Of a stretch of DNA of 64,000 nt, positions 52,472 to 61,778 are shown in pieces (position 1 is the first letter of the stretch; each line of letters starts with the position of its first letter). The notes under the pieces were generated by a model. It ran no database searches. It worked only from the letters and a program-made list of their open reading frames with translations, and was not told the origin of the DNA. The DNA lies in assembly GCF_003813865.1 (NCBI RefSeq), contig NZ_RMVG01000018.1, forward strand, positions 41,663-105,662, in the 5' to 3' direction. The position numbers were made by a program, and so were the translations under genes. The stretch comes from Candidatus Pantoea deserta (GTDB lineage: Bacteria; Pseudomonadota; Gammaproteobacteria; Enterobacterales; Enterobacteriaceae).

Positions 52472-53821
52472 ATGCTGGATAAAATTGTCATTGCCAACCG
52501 CGGAGAGATCGCGCTGCGCATTCTCCGCGCCTGTAAAGAGCTGGGCATCAAGACCGTGGCGGTGCACTCCACCGCTGACCGCGATCTGAAACACGTGCTG
52601 CTGGCGGACGAAACCGTCTGCATCGGACCGGCCCAGTCCGTTAAAAGCTACCTGAACATTCCGGCGCTGATCTCCGCTGCGGAGATCACCGGCGCGGTCG
52701 CCATTCACCCCGGCTACGGCTTCCTCTCTGAGAACGCCGACTTTGCCGAGCAGGTTGAGCGGTCCGGCTTTATCTTTATCGGCCCGAAAGCCGACACCAT
52801 TCGCCTGATGGGCGACAAGGTTTCCGCCATCACCGCGATGAAGAAAGCGGGCGTGCCCACCGTGCCAGGCTCTGACGGCTCGCTGGGCGACGACATGGAG
52901 AAAAACCGGGCCATCGCTAAGCGCATCGGCTATCCGGTCATCATCAAGGCGTCCGGCGGCGGCGGCGGTCGCGGCATGCGCGTGGTGCGCAGCGATAAAG
53001 AGCTTGAGCAGTCCATTAACATGACGAAGGCGGAGGCCAAAGCGGCTTTCAACAACGACATGGTTTATATGGAGAAGTACCTCGAAAACCCGCGTCATAT
53101 CGAGATTCAGGTGCTGGCCGACGGCCAGGGCAACGCCATCTATCTGGCCGAGCGCGACTGCTCTATGCAGCGCCGCCACCAGAAAGTGGTCGAGGAAGCG
53201 CCGGCGCCGGGCATCACCCCGGAACTGCGCCGCTACATCGGCGAGCGCTGCTCTAACGCCTGTATCGAAATCGGTTACCGCGGCGCAGGCACCTTCGAGT
53301 TCCTGTATGAAAACGGCGAGTTCTACTTTATCGAGATGAACACCCGTATTCAGGTTGAGCATCCGGTCACCGAGATGATCACCGGCGTGGATCTGATCAA
53401 AGAGCAGCTGCGCATCGCTGCCGGTCAGCCGCTCTCTATCAAACAGGACGACGTGGTGATCCGCGGCCATGCGGTCGAGTGCCGTATCAACGCCGAAGAC
53501 CCGAACACCTTCCTGCCGAGTCCGGGCAAGATCACCCGCTTCCACGCGCCGGGCGGCTTTGGCGTGCGCTGGGAATCGCACATTTACGCCGGCTACAGCG
53601 TGCCGCCGTATTACGATTCCATGATCGGCAAGCTGATCTGCTACGGCGAAACCCGCGACGTGGCGATTGCGCGCATGAAGAACGCGCTGGCGGAACTGAT
53701 CATCGACGGCATCAAGACCAATATTGAGCTTCAGATGAAGATCATGTCCGACGAATACTTCCAGCAGGGTGGCACCAACATCCACTATCTGGAGAAAAAA
53801 CTCGGCCTGTACGATAAGTAA
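52472..53821 (+). CDS. accC: Biotin carboxylase subunit of acetyl-CoA carboxylase
   Basis: AccC carboxylates the biotin on AccB using ATP and bicarbonate. The 449-residue protein equals E. coli AccC in length. It opens [20 protein letters not shown] and has the ATP-grasp glycine loop [13 protein letters not shown] (about 163-175). The [14 protein letters not shown] catalytic segment follows. It forms the accBC operon, closed by a terminator at 53842-53866. Confidence 0.99.
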   Translation: MLDKIVIANRGEIALRILRACKELGIKTVAVHSTADRDLKHVLLADETVCIGPAQSVKSYLNIPALISAAEITGAVAIHPGYGFLSENADFAEQVERSGFIFIGPKADTIRLMGDKVSAITAMKKAGVPTVPGSDGSLGDDMEKNRAIAKRIGYPVIIKASGGGGGRGMRVVRSDKELEQSINMTKAEAKAAFNNDMVYMEKYLENPRHIEIQVLADGQGNAIYLAERDCSMQRRHQKVVEEAPAPGITPELRRYIGERCSNACIEIGYRGAGTFEFLYENGEFYFIEMNTRIQVEHPVTEMITGVDLIKEQLRIAAGQPLSIKQDDVVIRGHAVECRINAEDPNTFLPSPGKITRFHAPGGFGVRWESHIYAGYSVPPYYDSMIGKLICYGETRDVAIARMKNALAELIIDGIKTNIELQMKIMSDEYFQQGGTNIHYLEKKLGLYDK

Positions 53822-53841
53822 GCACAGCGCTGAATAAGAGT

Positions 53842-53866
53842 AAGGCCGGTCATACCGGCCTTTTTC
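53842..53866 (+). terminator. Intrinsic terminator of accBC
   Basis: AAGGCCGGT-CAT-ACCGGCCTT is a 9-bp perfect stem running into a T5 run. Confidence 0.9.
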
Positions 53867-53889
53867 ATTTTTGTCGCCGTAGAGGTTGC

Positions 53890-54135
53890 ATGATGGACTG
53901 GCGTTTTCTGCAAGCAAATAAAGAGGCGCGCTGGGCGCTCTGGCTCACGCTGGCGTACCTGGCCGTCTGGGGAGGCTCTGCCTGGCTGGGCGGTAATGAA
54001 ACCGGCGTGACCGGCCTGCCGCGCTGGTTTGAACTCTCCTGCATTTTCGCCCCGCTGCTGTTTATCGTCCTGTGCTGGTTGATGGTGCGGCTGGTGTTCC
54101 GCGAGATGCCGCTGGAGGATCACGATGGAAACTGA
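53890..54135 (+). CDS. yhdT: YhdT, small DUF997 membrane protein
   Basis: This 81-residue protein has two hydrophobic segments (about 16-35 and 47-68). It matches E. coli YhdT (DUF997), the small membrane partner encoded just before panF. Its end overlaps panF by 11 bp, so they are translationally coupled. DUF997 proteins may help a sodium-solute symporter, but no function is proven. Confidence 0.9.
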   Translation: MMDWRFLQANKEARWALWLTLAYLAVWGGSAWLGGNETGVTGLPRWFELSCIFAPLLFIVLCWLMVRLVFREMPLEDHDGN

Positions 54136-55561
54136 AATCATTCTGCCGCTGCTGGCTTATCTGGTGCTGATCGCCGGGCTGTCCGTGTTCGCGATGCGCA
54201 AGCAGCGTCAGGGTAACTTTCTCAGCGAATACTTTCTTGGCAGCCGCTCTATGGGCGGCTTTGTGCTGGCGATGACCATCACCACCACCTATATCAGCGC
54301 CAGCTCGTTTATCGGCGGTCCAGGCGCAGCCTATAAGTACGGTCTCGGCTGGGTGCTGCTGGCGATGATTCAGGTGCCGGCGGTCTGGCTGTCGCTCGGC
54401 GTGCTGGGAAAGAAGTTCGCCATACTGGCGCGCCGCTATAACGCGGTGACGCTGAATGACATGCTCTATGCGCGCTATCGCAGCACGCTGCTTATCTGGC
54501 TGGCGAGCATTAGCCTGCTGGTAGCCTTTATCGGCGCCATGACGGTGCAGTTTATCGGCGGCGCGCGCCTGCTGGAAACCGCCGCCGGTATTCCCTACGA
54601 TACCGGGCTGCTGATTTTTGGCGGCACTATCGCGCTCTACACCGCTTTTGGCGGCTTTCGCGCCAGCGTGCTCAACGATGCCATGCAGGGCCTGGTGATG
54701 CTGATCGGCACCTTTTTGCTGCTGTTTGCCGTGATCCACCATGCAGGCGGACTGAGTACCGCGGTCGCCAGACTGCGTACTATTGATCCGCAGCTGGTGT
54801 CGCCGGAAGGCGTGGGCAATGTCATCAATCCGACCTTTCTCAGCTCGTTCGCGGTGCTGGTCTGTTTCGGCGTCATTGGCCTGCCGCATACCGCCGTGCG
54901 CTGCATCTCTTATAAAGACAGTAAGGCGATGCACCGCGGGATTATTCTCGGCACCATCGTGGTAGTGGTGCTGATGCTCGGTATGCATCTGGCCGGCGCG
55001 CTGGGCCGTGCGATCCTGCCGGATCTGACCATCCCCGATCGGGTGATCCCGACGCTGATGATCACCGTGCTGCCGCCGATGGCCGCGGGCGTCTTTCTCG
55101 CCGCGCCAATGGCGGCGATCATGTCCACCATTAACGCGCAGCTGCTGCAATCCTCCGCTACGCTGATCAAAGATCTCTATCTGCGTATCGCGCCGCAGCA
55201 GAGCGAAAACGAAGCGCGTCTGCGTATGCTCTCCGGCACCATTACCTTTGTGCTGGGGCTGCTGCTGCTGCTGGCGGCCTGGAATCCGCCCGATATGATT
55301 ATCTGGCTTAACCTGCTGGCGTTCGGCGGCCTGGAAGCCGTTTTTCTCTGGCCGCTGGTGCTGGGACTCTACTGGTCGCGCGCCAACGCCGCTGGCGCGA
55401 TCAGCGGTATGCTGGCGGGAGCCGGAAGTTACACGCTGCTTGCCAGCCTGAATATTGAATGGGGTGGCTTCCACCCTATCGTTCCCTCATTGACCTTAAG
55501 CCTTCTGGCTTTTCTGGTCGGTAATCTGTTTGGCCGCGCGCCGGATGCGGCGCAGGAATAA
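54125..55561 (+). CDS. panF: PanF, sodium/pantothenate symporter
   Basis: PanF imports pantothenate, the coenzyme A precursor, with sodium. The 478-residue protein belongs to the sodium:solute symporter (SSS) family and has about 13 hydrophobic helices. Family motifs include [20 protein letters not shown] [11 protein letters not shown] and [14 protein letters not shown]. The start [18 protein letters not shown] lies within the end of yhdT. prmA follows 11 bp later. Confidence 0.96.
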   Translation: METEIILPLLAYLVLIAGLSVFAMRKQRQGNFLSEYFLGSRSMGGFVLAMTITTTYISASSFIGGPGAAYKYGLGWVLLAMIQVPAVWLSLGVLGKKFAILARRYNAVTLNDMLYARYRSTLLIWLASISLLVAFIGAMTVQFIGGARLLETAAGIPYDTGLLIFGGTIALYTAFGGFRASVLNDAMQGLVMLIGTFLLLFAVIHHAGGLSTAVARLRTIDPQLVSPEGVGNVINPTFLSSFAVLVCFGVIGLPHTAVRCISYKDSKAMHRGIILGTIVVVVLMLGMHLAGALGRAILPDLTIPDRVIPTLMITVLPPMAAGVFLAAPMAAIMSTINAQLLQSSATLIKDLYLRIAPQQSENEARLRMLSGTITFVLGLLLLLAAWNPPDMIIWLNLLAFGGLEAVFLWPLVLGLYWSRANAAGAISGMLAGAGSYTLLASLNIEWGGFHPIVPSLTLSLLAFLVGNLFGRAPDAAQE

Positions 55562-55572
55562 AGAGAAACGCT

Positions 55573-56454
55573 ATGCCATGGATTCAAATCAAAATTAACA
55601 GCACCGGCGAGCATGCCGAAACCCTCAGCGATGCGCTGATGGATGTCGGCGCGGTCTCGGTGACGTTTCAGGATACGCACGATAATCCGGTTTATGAGCC
55701 GCTGCCGGGCGAAACGCGCCTGTGGGGCGATACCGATGTTATCGGCCTGTTTGACGCGGAAACCGAGATGGAGGATGTGGTGGCGGAACTGAGCCAGCAC
55801 CCGCTGCTGGGCGCCGGTTTTCGCCACAAGATCGAACAGATCGAAGATAAAGACTGGGAGCGCGAGTGGATGGACAACTTCCACCCGATGCGCTTCGGCC
55901 AGCGGCTGTGGATCTGCCCAAGCTGGCGCGACGTGCCGGATCCCGACGCCGTCAACGTGATGCTGGATCCCGGTCTGGCGTTCGGCACCGGCACGCATCC
56001 GACAACCTCGCTCTGTCTGACCTGGCTGGATGGGCTGGATCTTGCGGGCAAGACGGTGATCGATTTCGGCTGTGGATCCGGCATTCTGGCGATCGCCGCG
56101 CTGAAGCTCGGCGCGGCGCAGGCGATCGGCATCGATATCGATCCGCAGGCGATTCAGGCCAGCCGGGACAACGCGGAGCGCAACGGCGTTGCCGATCGCC
56201 TGTCGCTCTATCTGCCGCATCAGCAGCCGGAAAATCTTCAGGCTGACGTCGTGGTCGCCAATATCCTCGCCGGTCCGCTGCGCGAGCTGGCGCCGTTGAT
56301 TAGCGTTCTGCCGAAAGCGGGCGGCCATCTGGGATTATCTGGCGTACTGGCCAGCCAGGCCGAAGGCGTTTGCGAAGCCTATGCCGGCAGCTTCGCGCTC
56401 GATCCCGTTGCGGAAAAAGAGGAGTGGTGCCGGATTACCGGCGTGCGCCGCTAA
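55573..56454 (+). CDS. prmA: PrmA, ribosomal protein L11 methyltransferase
   Basis: PrmA trimethylates ribosomal protein L11 on several amino groups using S-adenosylmethionine. The 293-residue protein has the N-terminal L11-binding domain, a linker, and the methyltransferase domain with [20 protein letters not shown] at about residues 161-180. The NPPY-like motif is replaced by [10 protein letters not shown], as usual for PrmA. The length equals that of E. coli. A hairpin terminator follows, then a non-E. coli carbonic anhydrase gene before dusB. Confidence 0.98.
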   Translation: MPWIQIKINSTGEHAETLSDALMDVGAVSVTFQDTHDNPVYEPLPGETRLWGDTDVIGLFDAETEMEDVVAELSQHPLLGAGFRHKIEQIEDKDWEREWMDNFHPMRFGQRLWICPSWRDVPDPDAVNVMLDPGLAFGTGTHPTTSLCLTWLDGLDLAGKTVIDFGCGSGILAIAALKLGAAQAIGIDIDPQAIQASRDNAERNGVADRLSLYLPHQQPENLQADVVVANILAGPLRELAPLISVLPKAGGHLGLSGVLASQAEGVCEAYAGSFALDPVAEKEEWCRITGVRR

Positions 56455-56468
56455 TCTGTCTGACCTGC

Positions 56469-56507
56469 GCAGGCCAGCCAGCGCTGGCCTGCTGCTTTGA
56501 CTTTTAA
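56469..56507 (+). terminator. Probable terminator of panF-prmA
   Basis: GCAGGCCAGC-CAGC-GCTGGCCTGC is a 10-bp perfect stem, then a T-rich stretch (TGCTTTGACTTTT). Confidence 0.65.
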
Positions 56508-56620
56508 TGCCTGTACCCTCTCCTTTTACCTCTGATTTGTCCTGCCGCAAAATTCCACGCTGTTAAGACCATTTATTATCTGACCCCTTTAACTTTTTAT
56601 AATATTTTTCGGGACAGACA

Positions 56621-57358
56621 ATGAAAATAGCTTTAGTGATTAGCCTGTTATTTGCTGCTAACGCCTTCGCGCACGCAGCCACGCCCTCCGCTCACTGGAC
56701 CTATGAAGGTAAAGCTGGTCCGGAACACTGGGGCGAACTGTCGACTGATTTTCATACCTGCCATACCGGTAAATTTCAGTCGCCAGTAGACATTCGCCAT
56801 ACCATTGATGGTCATCTGCCGCCGCTGAATCTTGAATTTCATACTGCCGCAAAGACGCTGGTTAACAACGGCCACACCATTCAGGTCAATGTAGACGACG
56901 AGGATGATTTCAGGCTGGACGGCGAAGACTTCCATCTGATGCAGTATCACTTTCATACGCCCAGCGAAAACCAGATAGCGGGCAAGTCCTATCCTCTGGA
57001 AGCCCACTTCGTCCATCAGAGCGACAAGGGCGACCTGGCGGTGGTGGCCGTGATGTTTGAACCGGGCGCGGAAAATCCGGCGTTAAATGCCATTCTGACC
57101 GCCCTTCCTCAGCAGGAAAACCAGAGCGTCACGTTGAACAAAACCATGGATTTTCGTGCGCTGTTCCCGGCGGATTTTCACTATTATCGCTTCAGCGGAT
57201 CCCTGACCACGCCGCCTTGTACGGAAGGTCTCCGCTGGCTGGTGATGAAGCAGCCGGTTCAGCTGTCACAGTCGCAGCTGGCGCAGTTTCAGAAAGCCTT
57301 GAAGTCCAGCAATAATCGTCCTCTACAGCCGCTAAACGGCAGGATGATTGTCGAGTAA
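56621..57358 (+). CDS. Alpha-class carbonic anhydrase, periplasmic
   Basis: This 245-residue protein has a signal peptide (about 1-20, ending AFAHA) and an alpha-class carbonic anhydrase domain. Zinc ligands are seen in QYHFHTPSEN (two histidines) and LEAHFVHQ (third). The KFQSPVDI start block and the TTPPCTEGLRWLV substrate-pocket block are typical. It interconverts CO2 and bicarbonate, probably in the periplasm. E. coli K-12 has only beta- and gamma-class enzymes and nothing at this site, so the gene is an insertion relative to it. The surrounding DNA is AT-richer than its neighbours. Confidence 0.93.
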   Translation: MKIALVISLLFAANAFAHAATPSAHWTYEGKAGPEHWGELSTDFHTCHTGKFQSPVDIRHTIDGHLPPLNLEFHTAAKTLVNNGHTIQVNVDDEDDFRLDGEDFHLMQYHFHTPSENQIAGKSYPLEAHFVHQSDKGDLAVVAVMFEPGAENPALNAILTALPQQENQSVTLNKTMDFRALFPADFHYYRFSGSLTTPPCTEGLRWLVMKQPVQLSQSQLAQFQKALKSSNNRPLQPLNGRMIVE

Positions 57359-57601
57359 GATCATTACTGCCTGGACGTAATCAGGTTGAGCAATAAATCA
57401 CCGTATCGCCGCCATATCTTTGGCTAATCTCTGGATGTGGCGCTTTTTATATTGTGACTTGCGGCATGTTTTGAGAAAAATTTTTGTTCACAATTTCAGC
57501 ATATCTTTTTAAGCTGCTGAATTATAAATGCTTTTAATAAAGAGACCGCCACTTTGCCCGCTTTATCCTGATTATGTGGGTGGATTGTTCAAAGTTTGGC
57601 C
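57359..57601. other. Upstream region of dusB-fis
   Basis: This AT-rich stretch between the carbonic anhydrase gene and the dusB-fis promoter has no recognisable gene. It probably contains Fis, CRP or IHF sites as in E. coli; none is called with confidence. Confidence 0.45.
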
Positions 57602-57630
57602 TTTCATCTTCGATAAAAAATGCGTAATAT
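57602..57630 (+). promoter_or_regulatory. dusB-fis promoter
   Basis: -35 TTTCAT (57602-57607), 17-bp spacer, -10 TAATAT (57625-57630), then a GC-rich discriminator (ACGCCGCC). The sequence around it strongly resembles the E. coli fis promoter, which is under stringent control and Fis autorepression. Confidence 0.8.
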
Positions 57631-57667
57631 ACGCCGCCTTGCGAACAGTTACGGTCACTTCTTCTTC

Positions 57668-58633
57668 ATGCGCATTGGACACCACCAGCTTCGTAATCGA
57701 CTCATTGCTGCACCGATGGCCGGCATCACCGATAAGCCATTTCGCACTTTGTGTTATGAAAACGGGGCCGGTATGGCGGTCTCCGAGATGCTGTCATCTA
57801 ACCCGGAAGTCTGGGCCAGTGACAAATCCCGTTTGCGTATGGTGCACAGTGATGAGCCGGGCGTTCGCGCCGTGCAGATTGCCGGTTGCGATCCCGATGA
57901 TATGGCCGCCGCCGCACGGATTAATGTGGCGTCTGGCGCGCAAATCATCGACATCAATATGGGCTGCCCGGCGAAAAAAGTGAATCGTAAGATGGCGGGT
58001 TCGGCGCTGCTGCAACATCCAGAGCTGGTGAAGTCGATCCTCACCGCCGTGGTTAATGCAGTGGATGTGCCTGTTACGCTGAAGATTCGTACCGGCTGGG
58101 ATCCAGAAAACCGTAACTGTGTAGAGATTGCCCAATTGGCTGAAGGCTGTGGCATTCAGGCCCTGACGATACATGGACGCACTCGTGCCTGCCTGTTCAA
58201 CGGGGAAGCTGAATACGACAGCATTCGGACAGTTAAGCAGAGTGTCACCATTCCCGTTATCGCGAATGGCGACATAACTGACCCGCATAAAGCCAGAGCC
58301 GTGCTTGACTATACGGGGGCTGATGCCCTGATGATAGGCCGCGCGGCTCAGGGAAGACCGTGGATCTTCCGGGAAATCCAGCATTATCTGGACACTGGGG
58401 AGCTGCTTGCTCCGCTGCCGCTGGCAGAGGTGAAGCGTATGCTCGTTGCGCATATACGTGAGCTGCACGACTTTTATGGTCCAGGCAAGGGATACCGTAT
58501 AGCGCGTAAGCACGTCTCCTGGTATTTGCAGGAACATGCCCCTAATGACCAGTTTCGGCGCACATTCAACGCCATAGAGGATGCCAGCGAACAGCTGGAG
58601 GCGTTGGAGGCATACTTCGAAAATCTTGCGTAA
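57668..58633 (+). CDS. dusB: DusB, tRNA-dihydrouridine synthase B
   Basis: DusB is a flavoenzyme that reduces specific uridines in the tRNA D-loop (U17 in E. coli) to dihydrouridine. The 321-residue protein is the same length as in E. coli. It begins [19 protein letters not shown], has the catalytic cysteine in [12 protein letters not shown] and the FMN phosphate-binding [16 protein letters not shown] block. The frame opens at 57620, but the ATG at 57668 is the family start. fis follows by 24 bp in the same operon. Confidence 0.98.
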   Translation: MRIGHHQLRNRLIAAPMAGITDKPFRTLCYENGAGMAVSEMLSSNPEVWASDKSRLRMVHSDEPGVRAVQIAGCDPDDMAAAARINVASGAQIIDINMGCPAKKVNRKMAGSALLQHPELVKSILTAVVNAVDVPVTLKIRTGWDPENRNCVEIAQLAEGCGIQALTIHGRTRACLFNGEAEYDSIRTVKQSVTIPVIANGDITDPHKARAVLDYTGADALMIGRAAQGRPWIFREIQHYLDTGELLAPLPLAEVKRMLVAHIRELHDFYGPGKGYRIARKHVSWYLQEHAPNDQFRRTFNAIEDASEQLEALEAYFENLA

Positions 58634-58657
58634 ACGAAATAAAGAGCTGAAAGAACT

Positions 58658-58954
58658 ATGTTCGAACAACGCGTAAATTCTGACGTACTGACCGTTTCTA
58701 CCGTTAACTCACAGGATCAGGTGACGCAAAAGCCTCTGCGTGATTCGGTTAAACAGGCACTGAAGAACTATTTTGCTCAACTGAACGGTCAGGATGTGAA
58801 TGACCTGTATGAGCTGGTACTGGCTGAAGTCGAGCAGCCACTGTTGGACATGGTGATGCAGTATACCCGTGGCAACCAGACCCGTGCTGCGCTGATGATG
58901 GGTATCAACCGTGGTACTCTGCGTAAGAAACTGAAAAAATACGGCATGAACTGA
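58658..58954 (+). CDS. fis: Fis, nucleoid-associated protein
   Basis: Fis is a dimeric DNA-bending protein abundant in early exponential phase. It activates rRNA promoters, shapes the nucleoid and assists site-specific recombinases. The 98-residue sequence is essentially the enterobacterial consensus. A beta-hairpin region starts [19 protein letters not shown], and the helix-turn-helix is [18 protein letters not shown]. It is co-transcribed with dusB and is probably the main product of that operon. Confidence 0.99.
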
Positions 58955-58976
58955 TTTTTTGTTGATGACGTAAATG

Positions 58977-59006
58977 ACGCCAGCCTGAGTGCTGGCGTTT
59001 TTATTT
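58977..59006 (+). terminator. Intrinsic terminator of dusB-fis
   Basis: ACGCCAGC-CTGAGT-GCTGGCGT is an 8-bp stem running into TTTTATTT. Confidence 0.88.
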
Positions 59007-59268
59007 GTGTCGTTTTTAACGGCGCGTACCAGCCGGTGAAACAATTCGCCTGAAAATGGTCACCTGAGTTGCAGTCGCGCCAGTGAAAATGACCGCCGTT
59101 GTTAATTACTTTACTCCTGACAGAGCCTGTCTGATTATCCACGCCTGACCCGCCATGCCCGTTCCGCCGCGCTCTCAGTGATCCTGAGCGGTAAATCAGG
59201 CAACTCTCCCGCTGCATACATCTCTCTCTGAGCTTTGGCTCACATTGCTTCCATATAGTGAAACTATT
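59007..59268. other. fis-aapJ gap, left part
   Basis: About 260 bp without a gene I can recognise. In E. coli the space between fis and the aap genes holds yhdJ, yhdU and acrEF/envR; none is detectable here. Confidence 0.45.
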
Positions 59269-59315
59269 TGCACTAATTGTGATCGAGGCGACTCGCTTTG
59301 CTTCCTTTTGGTGCG
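59269..59315 (+). promoter_or_regulatory. Two candidate NtrC sites upstream of aapJ
   Basis: TGCACT-N5-TGATCG (59269-59285) and TGCTTC-N5-GGTGCG (59299-59315) resemble TGCACC-N5-GGTGCA. They are about 30 bp apart (three helical turns), 75-120 bp upstream of the sigma-54 promoter. Half-site quality is moderate, so this is inference. Confidence 0.45.
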
Positions 59316-59389
59316 CGATATTAGCTCTGCTTTTCTAAAACTTCCGATTATTAAGAGATCATCCCAGTCCACCCATGCTTACGCAAACC

Positions 59390-59405
59390 TGGCACCGGCT
59401 TTGCA
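59390..59405 (+). promoter_or_regulatory. Sigma-54 promoter of aapJQMP
   Basis: TGGCACCGGCTTTGCA matches TGGCAC-N5-TTGCA exactly, with the -24 GG and -12 GC correctly spaced. It lies 94 bp before the aapJ start. The E. coli homologues (yhdWXYZ) are known as nitrogen-regulated (NtrC) genes. Confidence 0.85.
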
Positions 59406-59498
59406 GTGCTATGCGTGGCTGACCGCCACAGACAGAAATAGCGCACGGCACGGTGCGCATCAAACATAACAAAATAACTACGCCACACAGGATGCTTT

Positions 59499-60524
59499 AT
59501 GAAAAAGATGATGCTTTCTACCCTGGTCGCCGCTGCTTCGCTGTTTGCGGTGGCTCAGCAGGCGCACGCCGGCACGACGCTGGATGCCATTAAGAAGAAG
59601 GGTTTTGTGCAGTGCGGTATCAGCGATGGGTTACCAGGCTTCTCTTATGCCGACGCCAGCGGCAAGTTTTCGGGTATTGATGTGGATGTCTGCCGTGCCG
59701 CCGCGACCGCCGTGTTCGGCGACGCCAGCAAAGTGAAATACACGCCCCTGACGGCGAAAGAGCGTTTCACCGCGCTGCAATCCGGGGAAGTGGATATTCT
59801 GTCACGCAACACCACCTGGACCTCTTCGCGCGATGGCGGCATGGGCTTCCTGTTCGCTGGCGTGAACTACTATGACGGCATTGGCTTTTTGACCCATCAG
59901 AAAGCGGGCCTGAAAAGCGCCAAAGAGCTGGACGGCGCAACCGTCTGTATTCAGGCGGGCACCGACACCGAACTGAACGTGGCGGACTTTTTCAAAGCGA
60001 ACAAAATGCAGTACACCCCGGTAACTTTCGACCGCTCTGATGAGTCGGCGAAAGCGCTCGACAGCGGACGCTGCGATACCCTGGCCTCCGATCAGTCACA
60101 GCTCTATGCGCTGCGCATTAAACTTGGCAAGCCAGATGAATTTATCGTGCTGCCGGAAGTCATCTCCAAAGAGCCGCTGGGTCCGGTGGTGCGTCGCGGC
60201 GACGATGACTGGTTCACCATCGTTAAATGGTCGCTCTATGCGATGCTGAATGCGGAAGAGATGGGCATTAACTCGAAGAATGTCGATCAGATGACGGCCA
60301 AGCCTACCACGCCGGATATGGCGCACCTGTTAGGTGCAGAAGGCGACTTTGGTAAGGACCTGAAGCTCGATAACAAGTGGGCGTATAACATCATCAAACA
60401 GGTGGGCAACTATCAGGAAGTGTTCGACCGCAACGTGGGTAAAGACAGCGCGCTGAAAATCGCTCGCGGTCAGAACGCGCTCTGGAACCAGGGCGGCATT
60501 CAGTATGCTCCGCCGGTCCGCTAA
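59499..60524 (+). CDS. aapJ: AapJ, amino-acid ABC transporter substrate-binding protein
   Basis: AapJ is the periplasmic receptor of a general L-amino-acid importer (Rhizobium Aap family; E. coli YhdW). The 341-residue protein has a signal peptide (about 1-24, cleaved after QAHA). A family 3 binding-protein domain follows: GFVQCGISDGLPGFSYADASG, then GIDVDVCRAAATAVFGD. It is the first gene of a four-gene operon. A 9-bp hairpin after its stop codon may keep its expression higher than the rest. Confidence 0.95.
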   Translation: MKKMMLSTLVAAASLFAVAQQAHAGTTLDAIKKKGFVQCGISDGLPGFSYADASGKFSGIDVDVCRAAATAVFGDASKVKYTPLTAKERFTALQSGEVDILSRNTTWTSSRDGGMGFLFAGVNYYDGIGFLTHQKAGLKSAKELDGATVCIQAGTDTELNVADFFKANKMQYTPVTFDRSDESAKALDSGRCDTLASDQSQLYALRIKLGKPDEFIVLPEVISKEPLGPVVRRGDDDWFTIVKWSLYAMLNAEEMGINSKNVDQMTAKPTTPDMAHLLGAEGDFGKDLKLDNKWAYNIIKQVGNYQEVFDRNVGKDSALKIARGQNALWNQGGIQYAPPVR

Positions 60525-60540
60525 TCACCGCTGTTAACGG

Positions 60541-60561
60541 GACGCCGCGCTCCGCGGCGTC
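60541..60561 (+). other. Intercistronic hairpin aapJ-aapQ
   Basis: GACGCCGCG-CTC-CGCGGCGTC is a 9-bp perfect stem with a 3-nt loop. No T-run follows. In binding-protein operons such stems stabilise the first mRNA segment or cause partial termination. Confidence 0.6.
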
Positions 60562-60590
60562 TTGCCCGCGTTTTATCTCTGAGGTTCAAC

Positions 60591-61769
60591 ATGTCGCAAC
60601 GCCCAACCGTGAAAAGGGATATGTCCTTCGGTAATCCCAGGGTTCGCGCCTGGCTTTACCAGATTATCGCCATCGTCGCGGTGTTTATCGTGGTGGGTTA
60701 TCTGATCCACAACACGGTAATCAATCTTGCCAGTCGTGGCATTACTTCTGGATTCGGCTTTCTTGAGCGCAGCGCCGGTTTCGGTATCGTTCAGCATCTT
60801 ATCGACTATACCGAAGGCGACACCTATGCCCGCGTATTTATGGTGGGCCTGACGAATACCCTGCTGGTCTCTGCGCTCTGTATCGTTTTCGCTTCGCTGC
60901 TGGGCTTTTTTGTCGGCCTCGCGCGGCTGTCGGATAACTGGCTGCTGCGTAAGCTCTCAACTTTTTATATAGAAACTTTCCGCAATATTCCGCCGCTGTT
61001 GCAGATCTTTTTCTGGTATTTCGCCGTGTTGCGCAATCTGCCTGGACCGCGTCAGGCGTTAAGCGCATTCGATGTCGCCTTTGTCAGCAACCGTGGCCTG
61101 TATGTGCCCTGGCCGCAGCACGCCCCCGGTACCTGGCCATTCATTATTGCGCTCGCGCTGGCCGTCGCGGGCAGCTATGCCCTGTTCCGCTTTAACCGTA
61201 AGCACCAGCTTAAAACCGGGCAGCTACGTCGCACTTGGCCGGCCGCTCTGGCGATGCTGATACTGTTTCCCGTTCTGGCTCATCTGGGCTTTGGCGCGGC
61301 AACGCACTGGGAGGTGCCGACGCTGCGCGGCTTTAATTTCCGTGGCGGGTTCGTCATGATCCCGGAACTGGCCGCGCTTACCGTCGCGCTTTCGGTGTAT
61401 ACCTCTTCGTTTATCGCTGAGGTGATCCGCGCCGGTATTCAGTCGGTGCCCCACGGTCAGCATGAAGCCGCACGCTCGCTTGGATTGCCTAATCCGGTCA
61501 CGCTGCGCCAGGTCATTATCCCGCAGGCGATGCGCGTCATTATTCCGCCGCTGACCAGTCAGTATCTCAACATCGTGAAAAACTCCTCGCTGGCCGCCGC
61601 CATCGGCTATCCCGATATGGTGTCGCTGTTTGCCGGTACGGTACTGAACCAGACCGGGCAGGCGATTGAAACCATCGCCATCACCATGGGGGTTTATCTG
61701 GTGATTAGCCTGGTGATTTCTCTGTTGATGAATATCTATAACCGCAAAATCGCGCTGGTTGAGCGCTAA
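60591..61769 (+). CDS. aapQ: AapQ, amino-acid ABC transporter permease
   Basis: AapQ is one of two inner-membrane permeases of the importer. The 392-residue protein has several hydrophobic helices and an unusually long loop between its early helices (about 135-220), as in other AapQ proteins. The permease (EAA) loop is AARSLGLPNPVTLRQVIIPQAMRVIIPP, read in part here as EAARSLGLPNPVTLRQVI. The start follows CTGAGGTT. aapM begins 9 bp after its stop codon. Confidence 0.95.
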   Translation: MSQRPTVKRDMSFGNPRVRAWLYQIIAIVAVFIVVGYLIHNTVINLASRGITSGFGFLERSAGFGIVQHLIDYTEGDTYARVFMVGLTNTLLVSALCIVFASLLGFFVGLARLSDNWLLRKLSTFYIETFRNIPPLLQIFFWYFAVLRNLPGPRQALSAFDVAFVSNRGLYVPWPQHAPGTWPFIIALALAVAGSYALFRFNRKHQLKTGQLRRTWPAALAMLILFPVLAHLGFGAATHWEVPTLRGFNFRGGFVMIPELAALTVALSVYTSSFIAEVIRAGIQSVPHGQHEAARSLGLPNPVTLRQVIIPQAMRVIIPPLTSQYLNIVKNSSLAAAIGYPDMVSLFAGTVLNQTGQAIETIAITMGVYLVISLVISLLMNIYNRKIALVER

Positions 61770-61778
61770 GAGGACGGG

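Noticed and set aside
52307..53917. 536-codon leftward open frame across accC
   Set aside because: Antisense to accC with His/Arg/Val-rich low-complexity content and no recognisable motif.
54062..55474. 470-codon leftward open frame across panF
   Set aside because: It mirrors panF, is dominated by Gln, His, Arg and Ala, and has no domain. Treated as a shadow.
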